From positions 1 through 64,000 of the forward strand of contig JAGGQZ010000024.1 in NCBI GenBank assembly GCA_018613055.1: a DNA stretch of 64,000 nucleotides, written 5' to 3'. A program made the translations under genes and the position numbers. Below, piece after piece: positions 1 through 9,325 of the stretch. The notes under the pieces are model-generated. The model was not told the origin of the DNA. It saw only the letters and a list, made by a program, of their open reading frames with translations, and did not search any database. This stretch comes from Chryseobacterium sp. ISL-80. GTDB lineage: Bacteria > Bacillota > Bacilli > Bacillales > Cytobacillaceae. Each line of letters opens with the position of its first letter. Within the stretch, counting starts at the first letter, position 1.

Positions 1-93
1 TTTTGAAGAGTATTTAATCGTTTAAATTATCTGTTTTACTCATATCACTTGTAAATGAAAGGCTCTGTTAAAGCCAAATTTTGTTTTTACTCC

Positions 94-340
94 TGTTGAT
101 TGTAGTGGAAGGCGCGTAGACTCCTCGAAAATGCTAACGCATTTCCTTCGTGCGTGGGCAGGTTCAAGGAAGCCAAATCGATGTCCTGCGGGCGCAGCTG
201 GTCAGGTGAGACCCCGCAGGAGCGAAGCGACGAGGAGGCTCAGCGCCAGCCAGGAAGAATTGCCTTTTGAAAAAGCCGGCAGTTGGGCTTTTTCATTATT
301 CTTCCCGCGGAAAGCGAAGCGCCTGAAACGAAAATCAACA
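94..340. repeat. Bacillaceae-type intergenic repeat element with inverted ends
   Basis: GC-rich block in an AT-rich gap. It opens with TGTTGATT (94-101) and closes with AATCAACA (333-340), and just inside lie AGGCGC (110-115) and GCGCCT (319-324), so the whole element can fold back on itself. The core has the run GAGACCCCGCAGGAGCGAAG, which I recognise from repeats scattered through genomes of this family. Reading frames across it look like an accident of composition. Bases 1-93 hold nothing I can identify. Function unknown; a non-coding repeat is the best call. Confidence 0.6.
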
Positions 341-376
341 GCCTTGTTTAACAGAGCTAAAATAAAACCGCAAGAA

Positions 377-400
377 ACCCCTGCACGGTTTGGCAGGGGT
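377..400 (-). terminator. Terminator after yhaM
   Basis: Perfect 8-bp stem ACCCCTGC/GCAGGGGT with an 8-nt loop, followed on the minus strand by a T-rich stretch, ten bases beyond the yhaM stop. It should end the yhaO-yhaN-yhaM transcript. Confidence 0.75.
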
Positions 401-409
401 TTTAGTATT

Positions 410-1354
410 TTACTTATGGAATACAGGCTTATAGAAGGAACGATTGTCCAGTGCGAATACTCTTTCAGAGAACTCGCCTGGTTTCACCCTTGAAAGCGCC
501 CGGTCGAGCATGTTCATTTTCGCATCAAGATTATCGATATAATGCAGGATTTCTGCCTCTTTGATCATCGGAGGTTTTGGACTGCCCCACTCTGCTTTGC
601 CGTGATGACTGAGGACCATATGTTGAAGGATCATTACTTCTTCACCTGAAATCCCCAATTCATCCGCTGCCTTGCCAATTTCGTTGACCATGATCGATAT
701 ATGTCCGAGCAGATTGCCTTCTACTGTGTATGTTGTTGAAATAGGTCCGGAAAGCTCTATGACTTTTCCGAGGTCATGAAGGATGACTCCGGCGTACAAA
801 AGGTCTTTATCAAGACTTGGGTAGAGTGTTGAGATAGACTTTGCAAGGTCCAGCATCGAGGTCACATGGTAGGCAAGACCTGATACGAATTCATGATGAT
901 TCTTAGTCGCTGCAGGATACTCCATGAATGCGTTCATGTTCTTTTTCAATAAATGTCTGGTGATTCTCTGGATATTTGGATTTTTCATTTCGAAAATATA
1001 TTGCGTAAGCTTGCTGCTCATTTCGTCTTGGCTGACAGGAGCCGTTTCAAGGAAATCGGAAAGTTTTACAGAGTCAGCTTCGGAAGCGGGACGAATTTGC
1101 CTGATCTTCAGCTGATTGCGCCCCCGATAGTTCTGGATGTCCCCCTGTACCTTTACAATGCTCTCCGCAGCATACATCGTTTCATCTTCCGGAGAAACAT
1201 CCCATAGCTTCGCTTCGATGTCCCCGCTCTGGTCCTGGAGGATAAGTGTCAAAAATGGTTTTCCATTGCTGGCAATCCCTTTGGACGAGTGTTTGACCAG
1301 TAAAAACAACTCAACCTGATCCCCTGTTTCGTGATTCAAAATTCCTTTATTCAT
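410..1354 (-). CDS. yhaM: 3'-5' exoribonuclease YhaM
   Basis: Predicted 314-residue cytoplasmic 3'-5' exoribonuclease, the same length as B. subtilis YhaM. An N-terminal OB-fold (about residues 10-100, with [19 protein letters not shown]) precedes an HD phosphohydrolase domain (about 140-300) carrying the metal-binding HD pair in GVILHDLGK and further His residues in LLGHIS and VLSHHGK. The start giving [11 protein letters not shown] is preferred because an upstream extension in the same frame lacks family character and AGGAGAGG lies just before it. It is the last gene of a probable yhaO-yhaN-yhaM operon. The family acts in RNA and possibly DNA end processing; the link to the SbcCD-like neighbours is by conserved order only. 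Confidence 0.93.
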   Translation of the reverse strand: MNKGILNHETGDQVELFLLVKHSSKGIASNGKPFLTLILQDQSGDIEAKLWDVSPEDETMYAAESIVKVQGDIQNYRGRNQLKIRQIRPASEADSVKLSDFLETAPVSQDEMSSKLTQYIFEMKNPNIQRITRHLLKKNMNAFMEYPAATKNHHEFVSGLAYHVTSMLDLAKSISTLYPSLDKDLLYAGVILHDLGKVIELSGPISTTYTVEGNLLGHISIMVNEIGKAADELGISGEEVMILQHMVLSHHGKAEWGSPKPPMIKEAEILHYIDNLDAKMNMLDRALSRVKPGEFSERVFALDNRSFYKPVFHK

Positions 1355-1428
1355 CGTTAACCGACCTCTCCTCTCTGCAACAGTATAACATACAGAATCT
1401 ATTGTTCTGATTCTCAAATCCTGCTATT

Positions 1429-4400
1429 TCAAACTGGATTTTTGCTTGTTTCTCCCATATGCACAATTTCATTATCTGAAAAATAATCCAGCAGATGGCG
1501 ATGGCAAGTAAAAATCAAAATCTGGTTTTGACCGCTCATTTCCCTCAGCAGCTGAATCACGCGGCCTGTCCTATTATGATCAAAATTGACAAAGCTGTCA
1601 TCAATGATGATCGGGAAAGGATACCGGTCATGATGGACAGCGGCAAGCGCCAGCCTGATCGATACATATACTTGTTCTGCCGTTGCCTGGCTTAGCTCAT
1701 TCGCTTCAAATAATACATGGTCCTTTCTTTCTATCAGAAAACCGCTGCCAGAAGGCTGGGGTATGATTTTCCCATAGAAGCCATCTGTCAGTACAGACAG
1801 GAACCTTTCTGCCTTGGCAAGCATCCTCGGCATCCGGTCTTCTTTATACCGCCCGATTGTCTTCGAGAGCAAGTCCCTTGCGACAGCATACTTTCCCCAT
1901 TCCTTTGCATCTTCGGCAAATTCATGCTGCAGCTGCCGATATTTATGGAGCAGTTCGCTATAAATGCCTCCATCTTCGATTATCTTCATTTTATGCTTCA
2001 CATCCGCAATGGAATCAAACTGCTGTGTCAAATCCCGCTTGCACGCTTCCAGCTTCGCGGTATTCTCCTCTATTTGTTCCTCCAGCGAAATGCCTGTCAG
2101 GATTCTCTCCCTGTCCTCTTCACTTATGCCAGAAGCAATTAATTGATGATCGATATCCTCCAGCCTTGCTGCCCAGCCCTTCAGCAGTTCAGCATTTTTC
2201 GCTTTCAACCTGAATACTTCTTCAAGATCCGTATCAGCCTGAGCCAATAATCCTGCCTTCTCTTCCCTGAGGACCAGTTCTTCCTTTAGAAGTGCAGCGA
2301 GCTCTTCGCCAAGCTCATTCAGTTTGGCTTCCAATTCACGCTGTTTTGTCTGCTGCTCCATTGCTTCACGCAAAGCCCGCTTCAAAAAGCCTGCTGCTTC
2401 CACCGGGGGAAGATTGCCATTTTGCAGAAAACGCCCGGCAAGCATTTTGAGGCTGTCTTCCATATCCTTCAATGATCCGGTAACTTTCTTCAAGCTTTCT
2501 GTGGTTCGCTTTCGATCACGGTAGTATTGTTTTTGCTTTTCCAGTAAATGATAAGCATCCAATAACTTTATGGGCCCATCAATCTGCGCCAGTCCCAATT
2601 GCTTCAATAATTGGCCCTTTTTCTGCTTCAAAGAGACGTTATCTGCTTCCCACACTTCAAATTGCTGGACAACCTTCTCAAACCGCTGCTGTTGCTGCCC
2701 AATTTTGACTTGCAGCTCACGGTGGAGAAGCCGTGCTTCTTCATCCTTCGTCAACAGGCTCTTAATGGAAAATAGATTGCCTCCCGGCTGGATGTTCAAT
2801 ATTTCTTTCAAGGACCTTTCCCGCTCAATCAGCTTTGACAGGATCACCGCATCCGCAGAATGGCCTGCATCTGTATCATCTGCTGACTTGAGCAGCCCAA
2901 CCGCCAGAAAAATCAATCCTGCGAGCCCTACACCAGCTAAAAGCCAAGTTCCATTAGCAGCACCCCATATTAAAACAATGAGGAAAATCCCTCCGAGAAG
3001 AAGCGATTGCTGACGTGCTTTCTTTTGTAGCTTTTTATTCCTTGTTTTCTCCGTTGCCTCCCTGGCTTTGACCTCTTCAATCTGGTCTGAGACATGCTGC
3101 CATTCGGCCTGGATTCTCTCTCTATTTTCAAGCTGGTCCAATTCTTTCATCAGCTGTTTACGTCTATCTTCATCAAGCCATTGTCTTTTTACAGAATCAG
3201 CATGTTCTTCCAGTTCAGCGAGTGCGCGTTTTTCCTCTTCAAAGTCTTCTTCCAGCTGCAGTTTCTTATCACTTGATCTTTGCTGTGCCTGTTGCAGTTT
3301 TTCTGCTTCATCCTTCGTAAAAATGCTGGTGTTGATTTCCTGGATATTTTCTTCGTCGAAATCTGCATGGAGCTGGTCATTAATCATGCTGATCTCTTCA
3401 TTTATTTCTTCAAATTTTGATTCTAACAGTCTTTTTTCCTGTTTAAGCTGATCATATAATGGAAGATTCTCGATCCGGGCTTCGATTTCTGTTTCCATGC
3501 CAAGCAGTTCTTTGTCCGGCTTGTTTTTATCCAAATCGCCCTGATCATGTTGCTGCTTCTCTTTCAGTGTCAGTATTCTTGCCTGAATTTGCTTAAGCTG
3601 CTCGTCCAATCTCTCAAGTCGGGCAAGTCCGTCTTCCGGAAAAAATGATTGATCTAGAGCCTGGATTTTTCTCTGTAATGCAGCTGCTTCAATGACAAGC
3701 TTTTCGTTTCGCTTGTATTCACGCAGCTTCACTCCTATTTGCTCAAGCCGGCCGATTTCGCCTTCGAGCCAGGCAATTTCATTCTCCATATCCCCTTTTT
3801 CTTCCACCAATTTTGAATACTGATCATTTTGCTGCTCGGCATTTTTGAGCGAAGCCTGGACTTCCTTCAGTTCCTTCATTTTTTCGTTTAACAGAGGCCG
3901 TCTCCCGCCTGGTTTGAATCGCTGCTCCATTTCCTTGAGCAGGTAGCTTTCTGTATTGAAGAGTTTATCTGTACCAATCGTTCCCGCAGAAAATAAATAT
4001 CTTCCGAGATCTTCCCCTTTCAGCGCATGGATATTTTGCAGTCCATGAACGTTAAAAGAAAAGATCGCCTGGAAAATGCTTTTATCCATTCTTTTCAACA
4101 GATCCTTCAGCAACTCTTCACCGCCGATTGTTCCATCTTCAAGCGATACAGTTACATCCCCTGCCGCCTTCCCCTTCACCCTTTCAATGACCGCGACTCC
4201 TCTGTCAGGAAAAAAGGCTTTAATCTTCCCGCCATATTTAGGGTTGTTTTTCGGCTCATAGCGTATTTCTGAACTCTGCCTGGTCGGGAAACCGAACAGG
4301 ATACTGTGGATGAATGACATGATCGTCGACTTTCCAGCTTCATTTTCTCCATAAAAAACCTCAAATTGATCCAACGACTTAATCACATAATCCTCAAGCT

Positions 4401-4437
4401 TGCCGTACCCGTAAATATGCAATTCAATAAGCTTCAT
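1429..4437 (-). CDS. yhaN: SbcC/Rad50-like ATPase YhaN with membrane hairpin
   Basis: About 1002 residues. The N-terminus has a Walker A motif GENEAGKST (about residue 35). Long coiled coils follow on either side of a centre, and the C-terminus has a signature-like LSQATAEQ and a Walker B IIIDDSFVNFD. At the centre (about residues 480-520), where Rad50/SbcC carries a zinc hook, there are instead two hydrophobic segments (LLLGGIFLIVLIWG and LLAGVGLAGLIFLAV), so the molecule is probably membrane anchored at the hook end. The start at 4437 is set by AAAGGAGG eight bases upstream, inside the end of yhaO. It probably partners YhaO as SbcC partners SbcD. Exact DNA substrate unknown. Confidence 0.9.
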   Translation of the reverse strand: MKLIELHIYGYGKLEDYVIKSLDQFEVFYGENEAGKSTIMSFIHSILFGFPTRQSSEIRYEPKNNPKYGGKIKAFFPDRGVAVIERVKGKAAGDVTVSLEDGTIGGEELLKDLLKRMDKSIFQAIFSFNVHGLQNIHALKGEDLGRYLFSAGTIGTDKLFNTESYLLKEMEQRFKPGGRRPLLNEKMKELKEVQASLKNAEQQNDQYSKLVEEKGDMENEIAWLEGEIGRLEQIGVKLREYKRNEKLVIEAAALQRKIQALDQSFFPEDGLARLERLDEQLKQIQARILTLKEKQQHDQGDLDKNKPDKELLGMETEIEARIENLPLYDQLKQEKRLLESKFEEINEEISMINDQLHADFDEENIQEINTSIFTKDEAEKLQQAQQRSSDKKLQLEEDFEEEKRALAELEEHADSVKRQWLDEDRRKQLMKELDQLENRERIQAEWQHVSDQIEEVKAREATEKTRNKKLQKKARQQSLLLGGIFLIVLIWGAANGTWLLAGVGLAGLIFLAVGLLKSADDTDAGHSADAVILSKLIERERSLKEILNIQPGGNLFSIKSLLTKDEEARLLHRELQVKIGQQQQRFEKVVQQFEVWEADNVSLKQKKGQLLKQLGLAQIDGPIKLLDAYHLLEKQKQYYRDRKRTTESLKKVTGSLKDMEDSLKMLAGRFLQNGNLPPVEAAGFLKRALREAMEQQTKQRELEAKLNELGEELAALLKEELVLREEKAGLLAQADTDLEEVFRLKAKNAELLKGWAARLEDIDHQLIASGISEEDRERILTGISLEEQIEENTAKLEACKRDLTQQFDSIADVKHKMKIIEDGGIYSELLHKYRQLQHEFAEDAKEWGKYAVARDLLSKTIGRYKEDRMPRMLAKAERFLSVLTDGFYGKIIPQPSGSGFLIERKDHVLFEANELSQATAEQVYVSIRLALAAVHHDRYPFPIIIDDSFVNFDHNRTGRVIQLLREMSGQNQILIFTCHRHLLDYFSDNEIVHMGETSKNPV

Positions 4438-4451
4438 CACATTGCCTCCTT

Positions 4452-5678
4452 TCACTGATTTTCCAGCATCTGACGGAGCAGAAGATGCTCAGCATCCTTG
4501 ATTAGCTGTTCTGTTTCATTTTCAGACAACACATCCAGATGTCTTCGTGCCTGGCTTTGCTGGAATAATGGAGACAACGGTTCATATAAGTCACCATACT
4601 GTTCAATCGTCCTGAATAATTCTTCATAAAACTCACTTTGTTTAATCAAGTTGCCACGGTCTACCACGAGATCTTCTGAAAAACGCAGCCTATGTACCCA
4701 GACAAAAGAATCCTCCTCCTTTTCGTTCTCCTGGAGAAGTTCAAGCAATTCACCACTGGCTATTTTATCGATGACATCTGTGAGATTGGAATTCAGGCGT
4801 TCTAAGCGGATATCCAGCAAAACTCCCTTTCCTTCTCTTCTTTTTTCATCAATGGCTGCGAGGCATTGGTCATAAAGGATATTGAAACCCGCAGCCTCCT
4901 GGGCATCAATGACGAGTTCTTCCCACATCACATCAGCGCTTTCAATGAAAGACACTTCAGAACCAGATTCCGTTAAATGGACAACCGCAGCTCCTTTGTC
5001 TCCGAGTTCCTTTCGATTTCGTCCCTGGGAGTTCCCCGGATAGACGATATAGGGCTGCTCAGATAAAACCGCTCTTTTATGAATATGACCAAGAGCCCAG
5101 TAATCATAGCCTTTGCCGATAAGATCACCTAATCTGAAGGGTGCGTATTTCCCATGATCACTGGCCCCTTCGAAATGGCCATGAAGCAGCCCAATATGAA
5201 AATCAGCTCCATCGGACTTCGGATATTTCTCAATCCACCGCTCCATTACATGACGCTCTGGATAGCTGAAGCCGTATAAATGGACGAGTGTGCCATCATC
5301 TTTCGAGAAGACGGCTGTTTCCACCTGATCCTTAAAGAAATGGACATTGTCGGGAAAATCGATGGTAATCGACCTGGATCCAAGATGATCATGGTTCCCG
5401 TGTATTACATAGACCTTGATTCCTTTTTCACGAAGCCTTGCCATTTCATTGCGAAAAAAAGCCTGGGCACGAATGCTCCTGTCCTCAGCATCATACAGAT
5501 CCCCGGCGATCACAACAAAATCCACTTCCTGTTTAATTGCCGCATCCGTAATATTGCTCAATGCTTTAAAAGTGCTCTCCTGAAGCCGGTGAAAAATGGC
5601 TTTTGGCAGATGCCTCAATCCGACCATCGGGCTATCCAGATGGAGGTCGGCTGTATGTAAAAACTTCACCTGTTTCAT
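4452..5678 (-). CDS. yhaO: SbcD/Mre11-like metallophosphoesterase YhaO
   Basis: 408-residue calcineurin-like phosphoesterase. All motifs of the two-metal site are present in order: TADLHLDS (residue 8 on), AGDLYDA, HGNHDH, LLHGHFEG and LGHIHKRA. A C-terminal region of about 150 residues probably contacts the ATPase. It begins the yhaO-yhaN-yhaM run and its stop overlaps the ribosome site of yhaN, so the two are likely translationally coupled. By analogy with Mre11/SbcD it would be a manganese-dependent nuclease in DNA repair. GGGGAAAGGAAT precedes the ATG. Confidence 0.92.
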   Translation of the reverse strand: MKQVKFLHTADLHLDSPMVGLRHLPKAIFHRLQESTFKALSNITDAAIKQEVDFVVIAGDLYDAEDRSIRAQAFFRNEMARLREKGIKVYVIHGNHDHLGSRSITIDFPDNVHFFKDQVETAVFSKDDGTLVHLYGFSYPERHVMERWIEKYPKSDGADFHIGLLHGHFEGASDHGKYAPFRLGDLIGKGYDYWALGHIHKRAVLSEQPYIVYPGNSQGRNRKELGDKGAAVVHLTESGSEVSFIESADVMWEELVIDAQEAAGFNILYDQCLAAIDEKRREGKGVLLDIRLERLNSNLTDVIDKIASGELLELLQENEKEEDSFVWVHRLRFSEDLVVDRGNLIKQSEFYEELFRTIEQYGDLYEPLSPLFQQSQARRHLDVLSENETEQLIKDAEHLLLRQMLENQ

Positions 5679-5764
5679 TGGAATATTCCTTTCCCCTCAT
5701 ATTTAATTTTATTTTAACACTCAAAAAATACGAATGCACGTTCTTATCCCCGATCCTGCAAAAA

Positions 5765-5792
5765 AACTGCAGTCCTCTCCGGAACTGCAGTT
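5765..5792 (-). terminator. Terminator after the S51 peptidase gene
   Basis: Stem AACTGCAGT/ACTGCAGTT followed on the minus strand by seven T. It lies six bases past the stop codon at 5798. Confidence 0.8.
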
Positions 5793-5797
5793 CAACT

Positions 5798-6493
5798 TCA
5801 ACCAAGATAGATTGTATCCAGCACTTTTTCTGTCACTTCTCCATTTTCCAGACATACTTGATAGGCCTTTGCCTCCATCCTCGAACTTACGGCTCTGACC
5901 AGTTCTTCGCCGATAAAATGCAGAGCGGCGCTATCATCAGCGGCAAATCCGCCCGAAATCTTCCCTGAACTGACAAATTGTTCATAAGCCGGACGCCGCT
6001 CTGCTTCCCCATCATAATGCGGGCAGTTGCTTCCTTTTAAAAAGCCAAGACACTTCAGCGGCTCCATGCCGTCGCCATAGGAATCCGTCACACCTTCTTC
6101 AAACCAGCAAATCGAGCCGGCACTGACTCCTGCCATGATGATGCCTTGCTCCCAGGCCTTCCGCATAATGCCATCCAATCCCCATTCCTTCCAAAGGGCA
6201 AGAAGATTCTTTGTGCTGCCTCCCCCAACATATATAATGTCCTGATCCATCACAAAGGCTTCCAGGTCTCTCGACGGCGGCCTGAATAAGGATAGATGAG
6301 AAGGGATGCATTCATGGGATTGAAAAGCAGTATAAAACCTTTCGATATAACCATCCGCATCCCCGCTTGCAGTTGGCACAAAGCAAACCTTAGGCTTCTG
6401 TTTTTCTGACTGACCAAGTATATATAAATCCAATAGCGGGTTCTCCGGTTCCATCGAGAATCCCCCGCCCCCCATTGCAATGATTTGTTTCAA
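5798..6493 (-). CDS. Peptidase S51 family protein (dipeptidase E-like)
   Basis: 231 residues from a TTG start; a GTG three codons earlier abuts the AAGGAGA ribosome site too closely, while the TTG lies about nine bases from it. The nucleophile elbow GVSAGSICW carries the catalytic Ser of the S51 family, and the upstream segment IIYVGGGSTKNLLALW is the second family landmark. The family includes PepE, which cleaves N-terminal Asp dipeptides, and cyanophycinase; the substrate here is not evident. It is a single gene with its own terminator. The closest B. subtilis counterpart I can think of is YgaJ. Cytoplasmic, no signal peptide. Confidence 0.85.
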   Translation of the reverse strand: MKQIIAMGGGGFSMEPENPLLDLYILGQSEKQKPKVCFVPTASGDADGYIERFYTAFQSHECIPSHLSLFRPPSRDLEAFVMDQDIIYVGGGSTKNLLALWKEWGLDGIMRKAWEQGIIMAGVSAGSICWFEEGVTDSYGDGMEPLKCLGFLKGSNCPHYDGEAERRPAYEQFVSSGKISGGFAADDSAALHFIGEELVRAVSSRMEAKAYQVCLENGEVTEKVLDTIYLG

Positions 6494-6580
6494 CTCGAAC
6501 ACTCTCCTTCATTAGAATGGATAACTGGCAATATGAATATCCTTAAATATTCAACCCGGCATATCGGAATTCCTGTATGA

Positions 6581-6612
6581 AAAAGCCGCAATCCAAAATG
6601 AATTGCGGCTTT
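6581..6612 (-). terminator. Terminator after yhaP
   Basis: Stem AAAAGCCGCAAT/ATTGCGGCTTTT with a nine-base loop, seven bases past the yhaP stop. T-rich on the minus strand. Confidence 0.8.
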
Positions 6613-6619
6613 TGTTCGA

Positions 6620-7873
6620 TTATTCGTTTTTCGTTAACTGAAGTGCCTTTTTAATATCCTTAAAGGAATTTGATTTGCCGTACATGAGCACTCCTCCCCT
6701 GTATACCCTCGCGCCGAATACGGCAAGGAAAGCGATTGTCGCAACCAGGATGCCAATTGACAGGGCAATTTCCCAGAAAGGGATATTGAGCATGCCTACC
6801 CGAAGGAACATCAGCATCGGGGAGAAGAACGGAATGAACGATGTATATTTTACGAACGGTGCCTCAGGCTGGCCTAAGCCAAACATCGCCATCATGAATC
6901 CGGCGACCACAAGCAGTGTCATCGGCGTGATCATCTGCTGCACGTCTTCAATCCTGCTGACGAGGGAACCCAGGAACGCGGCCATTGTCGCATACAGGAA
7001 ATAGCCTAATATGAAGAAAATCACCGCGTATGCAATCGTGCTGCCTGCTACATTTCCAAAGCCGAAAAACTCGAAGAATCCGCCTTCCATGTTCTCAAGA
7101 TTCTGTTTGATTGAAAAATATCCGACTAACAGAAGGGCGGCGAGCTGGGTCAAGCTTAACAGCCCAATCCCGAGGATTTTCGCAAACATTTGCTTGATCG
7201 GCGATACACTGGATATCATGATTTCCATCACACGTGAAGATTTTTCAGTCGCGACTTCCATGGCGATCATGTTCGCGTACATGATGACGGCAAAATATAT
7301 GATAAAGAGCAGGACATAGACAAGCCCTCGGGCCTGATTCAATTCCTCTTCTGTTTTGGCGTCTTCTTCCAGAGCCGCTTTTTCGAATTCTACCGGTGCA
7401 TATAATTTTTCCAATTGTTCCGGTTCAATGTTTATCTGTGTGGAAGCTATAGCTGTTTTCAGCTGCTGCAAGGCTGCCTGCAGGTCTGCAGGAATGGCAG
7501 AATCAGCAATGCTCATCGCTTTGTATGAAGCGACCGGCAGCTCGTCGTCATTCAATCTTAATTCAAGAAGCCCCTTATATTTCCCTTCCTCGACTTCTTT
7601 TCTCGCTCCGTCTTCATTCCCCTCATATTTTTCCAGGAGAAGTTCATCATTAATGACCTTCATCTGCTCTTTCAACGGGTCATATAGCTTTCCGGTTCCA
7701 TCAATCACAGCGATTTTGTCAGCGTCGCCGCCCTTGTTGAAAAAATCGATGATATTGGTCATATTGGTCAGTGCCAGCATGATTCCGACGGTCAGGATGG
7801 TCGTAACCAAAAAGGATTTGGTTTTAAGCTTGGTCATATATGTGTGCATGAGGATGATAAAAAAATTATTCAT
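6620..7873 (-). CDS. yhaP: ABC exporter permease YhaP (NatB-like)
   Basis: 417-residue ABC-2 type permease. One N-terminal membrane helix (TKSFLVTTILTVGIMLALT) is followed by a large external loop (about residues 40-190) and then five or six helices in the C-terminal half, the usual NatB/YhaP layout. The motif MAIEVATEKSSRVMEIMISS-like segment (here MAMEVATEKSSRVMEIMIS) is characteristic of this permease type. The gene overlaps the end of yhaQ by a few bases and is translated from an ATG six bases after GGTAGGTG. With YhaQ it would form an exporter; NatAB extrudes sodium, but the substrate of YhaPQ is not shown by sequence. Confidence 0.88.
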   Translation of the reverse strand: MNNFFIILMHTYMTKLKTKSFLVTTILTVGIMLALTNMTNIIDFFNKGGDADKIAVIDGTGKLYDPLKEQMKVINDELLLEKYEGNEDGARKEVEEGKYKGLLELRLNDDELPVASYKAMSIADSAIPADLQAALQQLKTAIASTQINIEPEQLEKLYAPVEFEKAALEEDAKTEEELNQARGLVYVLLFIIYFAVIMYANMIAMEVATEKSSRVMEIMISSVSPIKQMFAKILGIGLLSLTQLAALLLVGYFSIKQNLENMEGGFFEFFGFGNVAGSTIAYAVIFFILGYFLYATMAAFLGSLVSRIEDVQQMITPMTLLVVAGFMMAMFGLGQPEAPFVKYTSFIPFFSPMLMFLRVGMLNIPFWEIALSIGILVATIAFLAVFGARVYRGGVLMYGKSNSFKDIKKALQLTKNE

Positions 7874-8765
7874 ATGAAGCACCTACCTTCTCTATGAAAA
7901 TATCATTCAGGCTCGGCTCTTCAAGAACAAACTTGCGGATAAACCCTTTCCCGACGATATCTTTTAAGATATCCTGGGCTGCCTGCTCGCCAGTGATTTG
8001 CAGATGGATCCCCTCTGCTGTCAATTTTGACTTTGTCACTCCAGGATAGTCCTTTAGAAAAGCTGTATCAAAATCCGCATGGATGACGAGGTTCTTTTTA
8101 CCAAAGGATCTTTTGATCTCCTTTAGCGAGCCGTGGACAACTGGGCTGCCTTTATGCATGATGCAAATATGCTCGCACATTTCCTCCACATGCTCCATGC
8201 GGTGACTCGCAAAAACAATGGTCGTCCCTGTATTCTTCAATTCAATTACCGCATCCTTCAACTGTTCAACATTTACTGGATCCAGGCCGCTGAAAGGCTC
8301 ATCGAGGATTAACAATTTCGGTTTATGTATGACAGCAGCAATGAACTGGATTTTTTGCTGATTTCCCTTCGAAAGCTCCTCTACCTTTTTATCTGCATAT
8401 TCAGGAACCTTAAAGCGGTTCAGCCAGTAATCAAGTTCCTTCAGGGCAGCCTGTTTCTGCATGCCTCTCAATCTGGCAAGATAAACAATCTGATCTCGGA
8501 CCTTGAGCTTCGGATAAAGTCCCCTTTCCTCCGGCAGATAGCCAATAATACTGCTAGTTTCATAATTGATCGGCTTTCCGTCCCATGAAATCTGGCCATC
8601 TGAAGCATCCAGCAGGCCGAGGATCATCCGGAAGGTCGTCGTTTTCCCGGCACCATTCGCCCCGAGGAATCCGAACATTTCCTTTTCCGGAATATTAAGT
8701 GAAAGCTGGTTCACGGCTGTAAAGTTCCCAAATCTCTTTGTAACACGATCGAGCTGTAATACCAT
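7866..8765 (-). CDS. yhaQ: ABC exporter ATPase YhaQ (NatA-like)
   Basis: 299-residue ATP-binding subunit. Walker A GANGAGKTT (about residue 37), signature ELSKGNQQK, Walker B LLILDEPFSGLD and the switch His in FASHRMEH are all present, so the ATPase should be active. A C-terminal extension of about 80 residues follows the ATPase fold, as usual in the NatA/CcmA-type group. It is first in a two-gene operon with yhaP and is transcribed away from yhzD. Confidence 0.9.
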   Translation of the reverse strand: MVLQLDRVTKRFGNFTAVNQLSLNIPEKEMFGFLGANGAGKTTTFRMILGLLDASDGQISWDGKPINYETSSIIGYLPEERGLYPKLKVRDQIVYLARLRGMQKQAALKELDYWLNRFKVPEYADKKVEELSKGNQQKIQFIAAVIHKPKLLILDEPFSGLDPVNVEQLKDAVIELKNTGTTIVFASHRMEHVEEMCEHICIMHKGSPVVHGSLKEIKRSFGKKNLVIHADFDTAFLKDYPGVTKSKLTAEGIHLQITGEQAAQDILKDIVGKGFIRKFVLEEPSLNDIFIEKVGASYE

Positions 8766-8912
8766 ACTCGTTCTCCTCCTTCTCCAATTAAATACTACGA
8801 TGTCGGAATGGAAATAGTTTCATATTCTGATGTTTTTTTGTTTTGCATATTTGAAAAAGTTATGCAAAAATAATAGTAATCATCTGAATTTTATAACAAA
8901 GGGGATTTTGTT

Positions 8913-9098
8913 ATGGATACTTACAAACTGACGGCCTTCGAACCTAATGGGGAAAAACTGATTGATGAATCTTTCCAGGCTGGTAACGATGACGAGGCAA
9001 AAGAAATCGGCGCAAGAATGCTTGAAGAAAAGAACTTAAGCGACAAGACACACCGCTGCACTTCTCCAAGAGGAAAGTTGATTTTGTTTCATCCATAA
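8913..9098 (+). CDS. yhzD: YhzD-like small protein
   Basis: 61-residue soluble protein starting MDTYKLTAFEPNGEKL and ending GKLILFHP, matching what I recall of the Bacillus YhzD family. An N-terminal strand-rich half is followed by a helix rich in Glu and Lys. AAAGGGGA stands nine bases before the ATG and a strong terminator follows directly, so it is a single-gene unit divergent from yhaQP. Function unknown. Confidence 0.8.
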   Translation: MDTYKLTAFEPNGEKLIDESFQAGNDDEAKEIGARMLEEKNLSDKTHRCTSPRGKLILFHP

Positions 9099-9101
9099 GA
9101 A

Positions 9102-9129
9102 AAGCGAAGAGGAAAATTCCTCTTCGCTT
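9102..9129 (+). terminator. Terminator after yhzD
   Basis: Perfect stem AAGCGAAGAGG/CCTCTTCGCTT with AAAATT in the middle, followed by TTTTTT. Confidence 0.85.
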
Positions 9130-9137
9130 TTTTATTT

Positions 9138-9325
9138 AGGCTCTTTTCTCAAACTTTGTTGCTATTGAATACAAAATTGGACTGAATTAGCTGTTTACCT
9201 TCGTAAAGAAGGCGCTTTTTATGAGAAAAAAGAGCATGTAAACTTCATACCGACCTTAGAAATCGGTATAGACTACGTTAAAATCGGCTATAGGATTTTA
9301 ACAACAATCTTTACGAAAACAGCCT
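9138..9325 (-). mobile_element. MITE-like element, copy A
   Basis: About 188 bp with imperfect terminal inverted repeats: the left end reads AGGCTCTTTTCTCAAA and the right end, read inward on the other strand, AGGCTGTTTTCGTAAA. No gene inside. A second copy lies at 24433-24619 in the opposite orientation, with long identical runs (for example TTAACAACAATCTTTACG). The right end abuts the stop codon of yhaR. Small size, inverted ends and no coding capacity fit a non-autonomous miniature element, though a dispersed structural repeat is an alternative. Confidence 0.65.

Noticed and set aside
131-493. 120-codon plus-strand frame
   Set aside because: Lies within the intergenic repeat and runs into the 3' end of yhaM on the other strand; no ribosome site and no family character.
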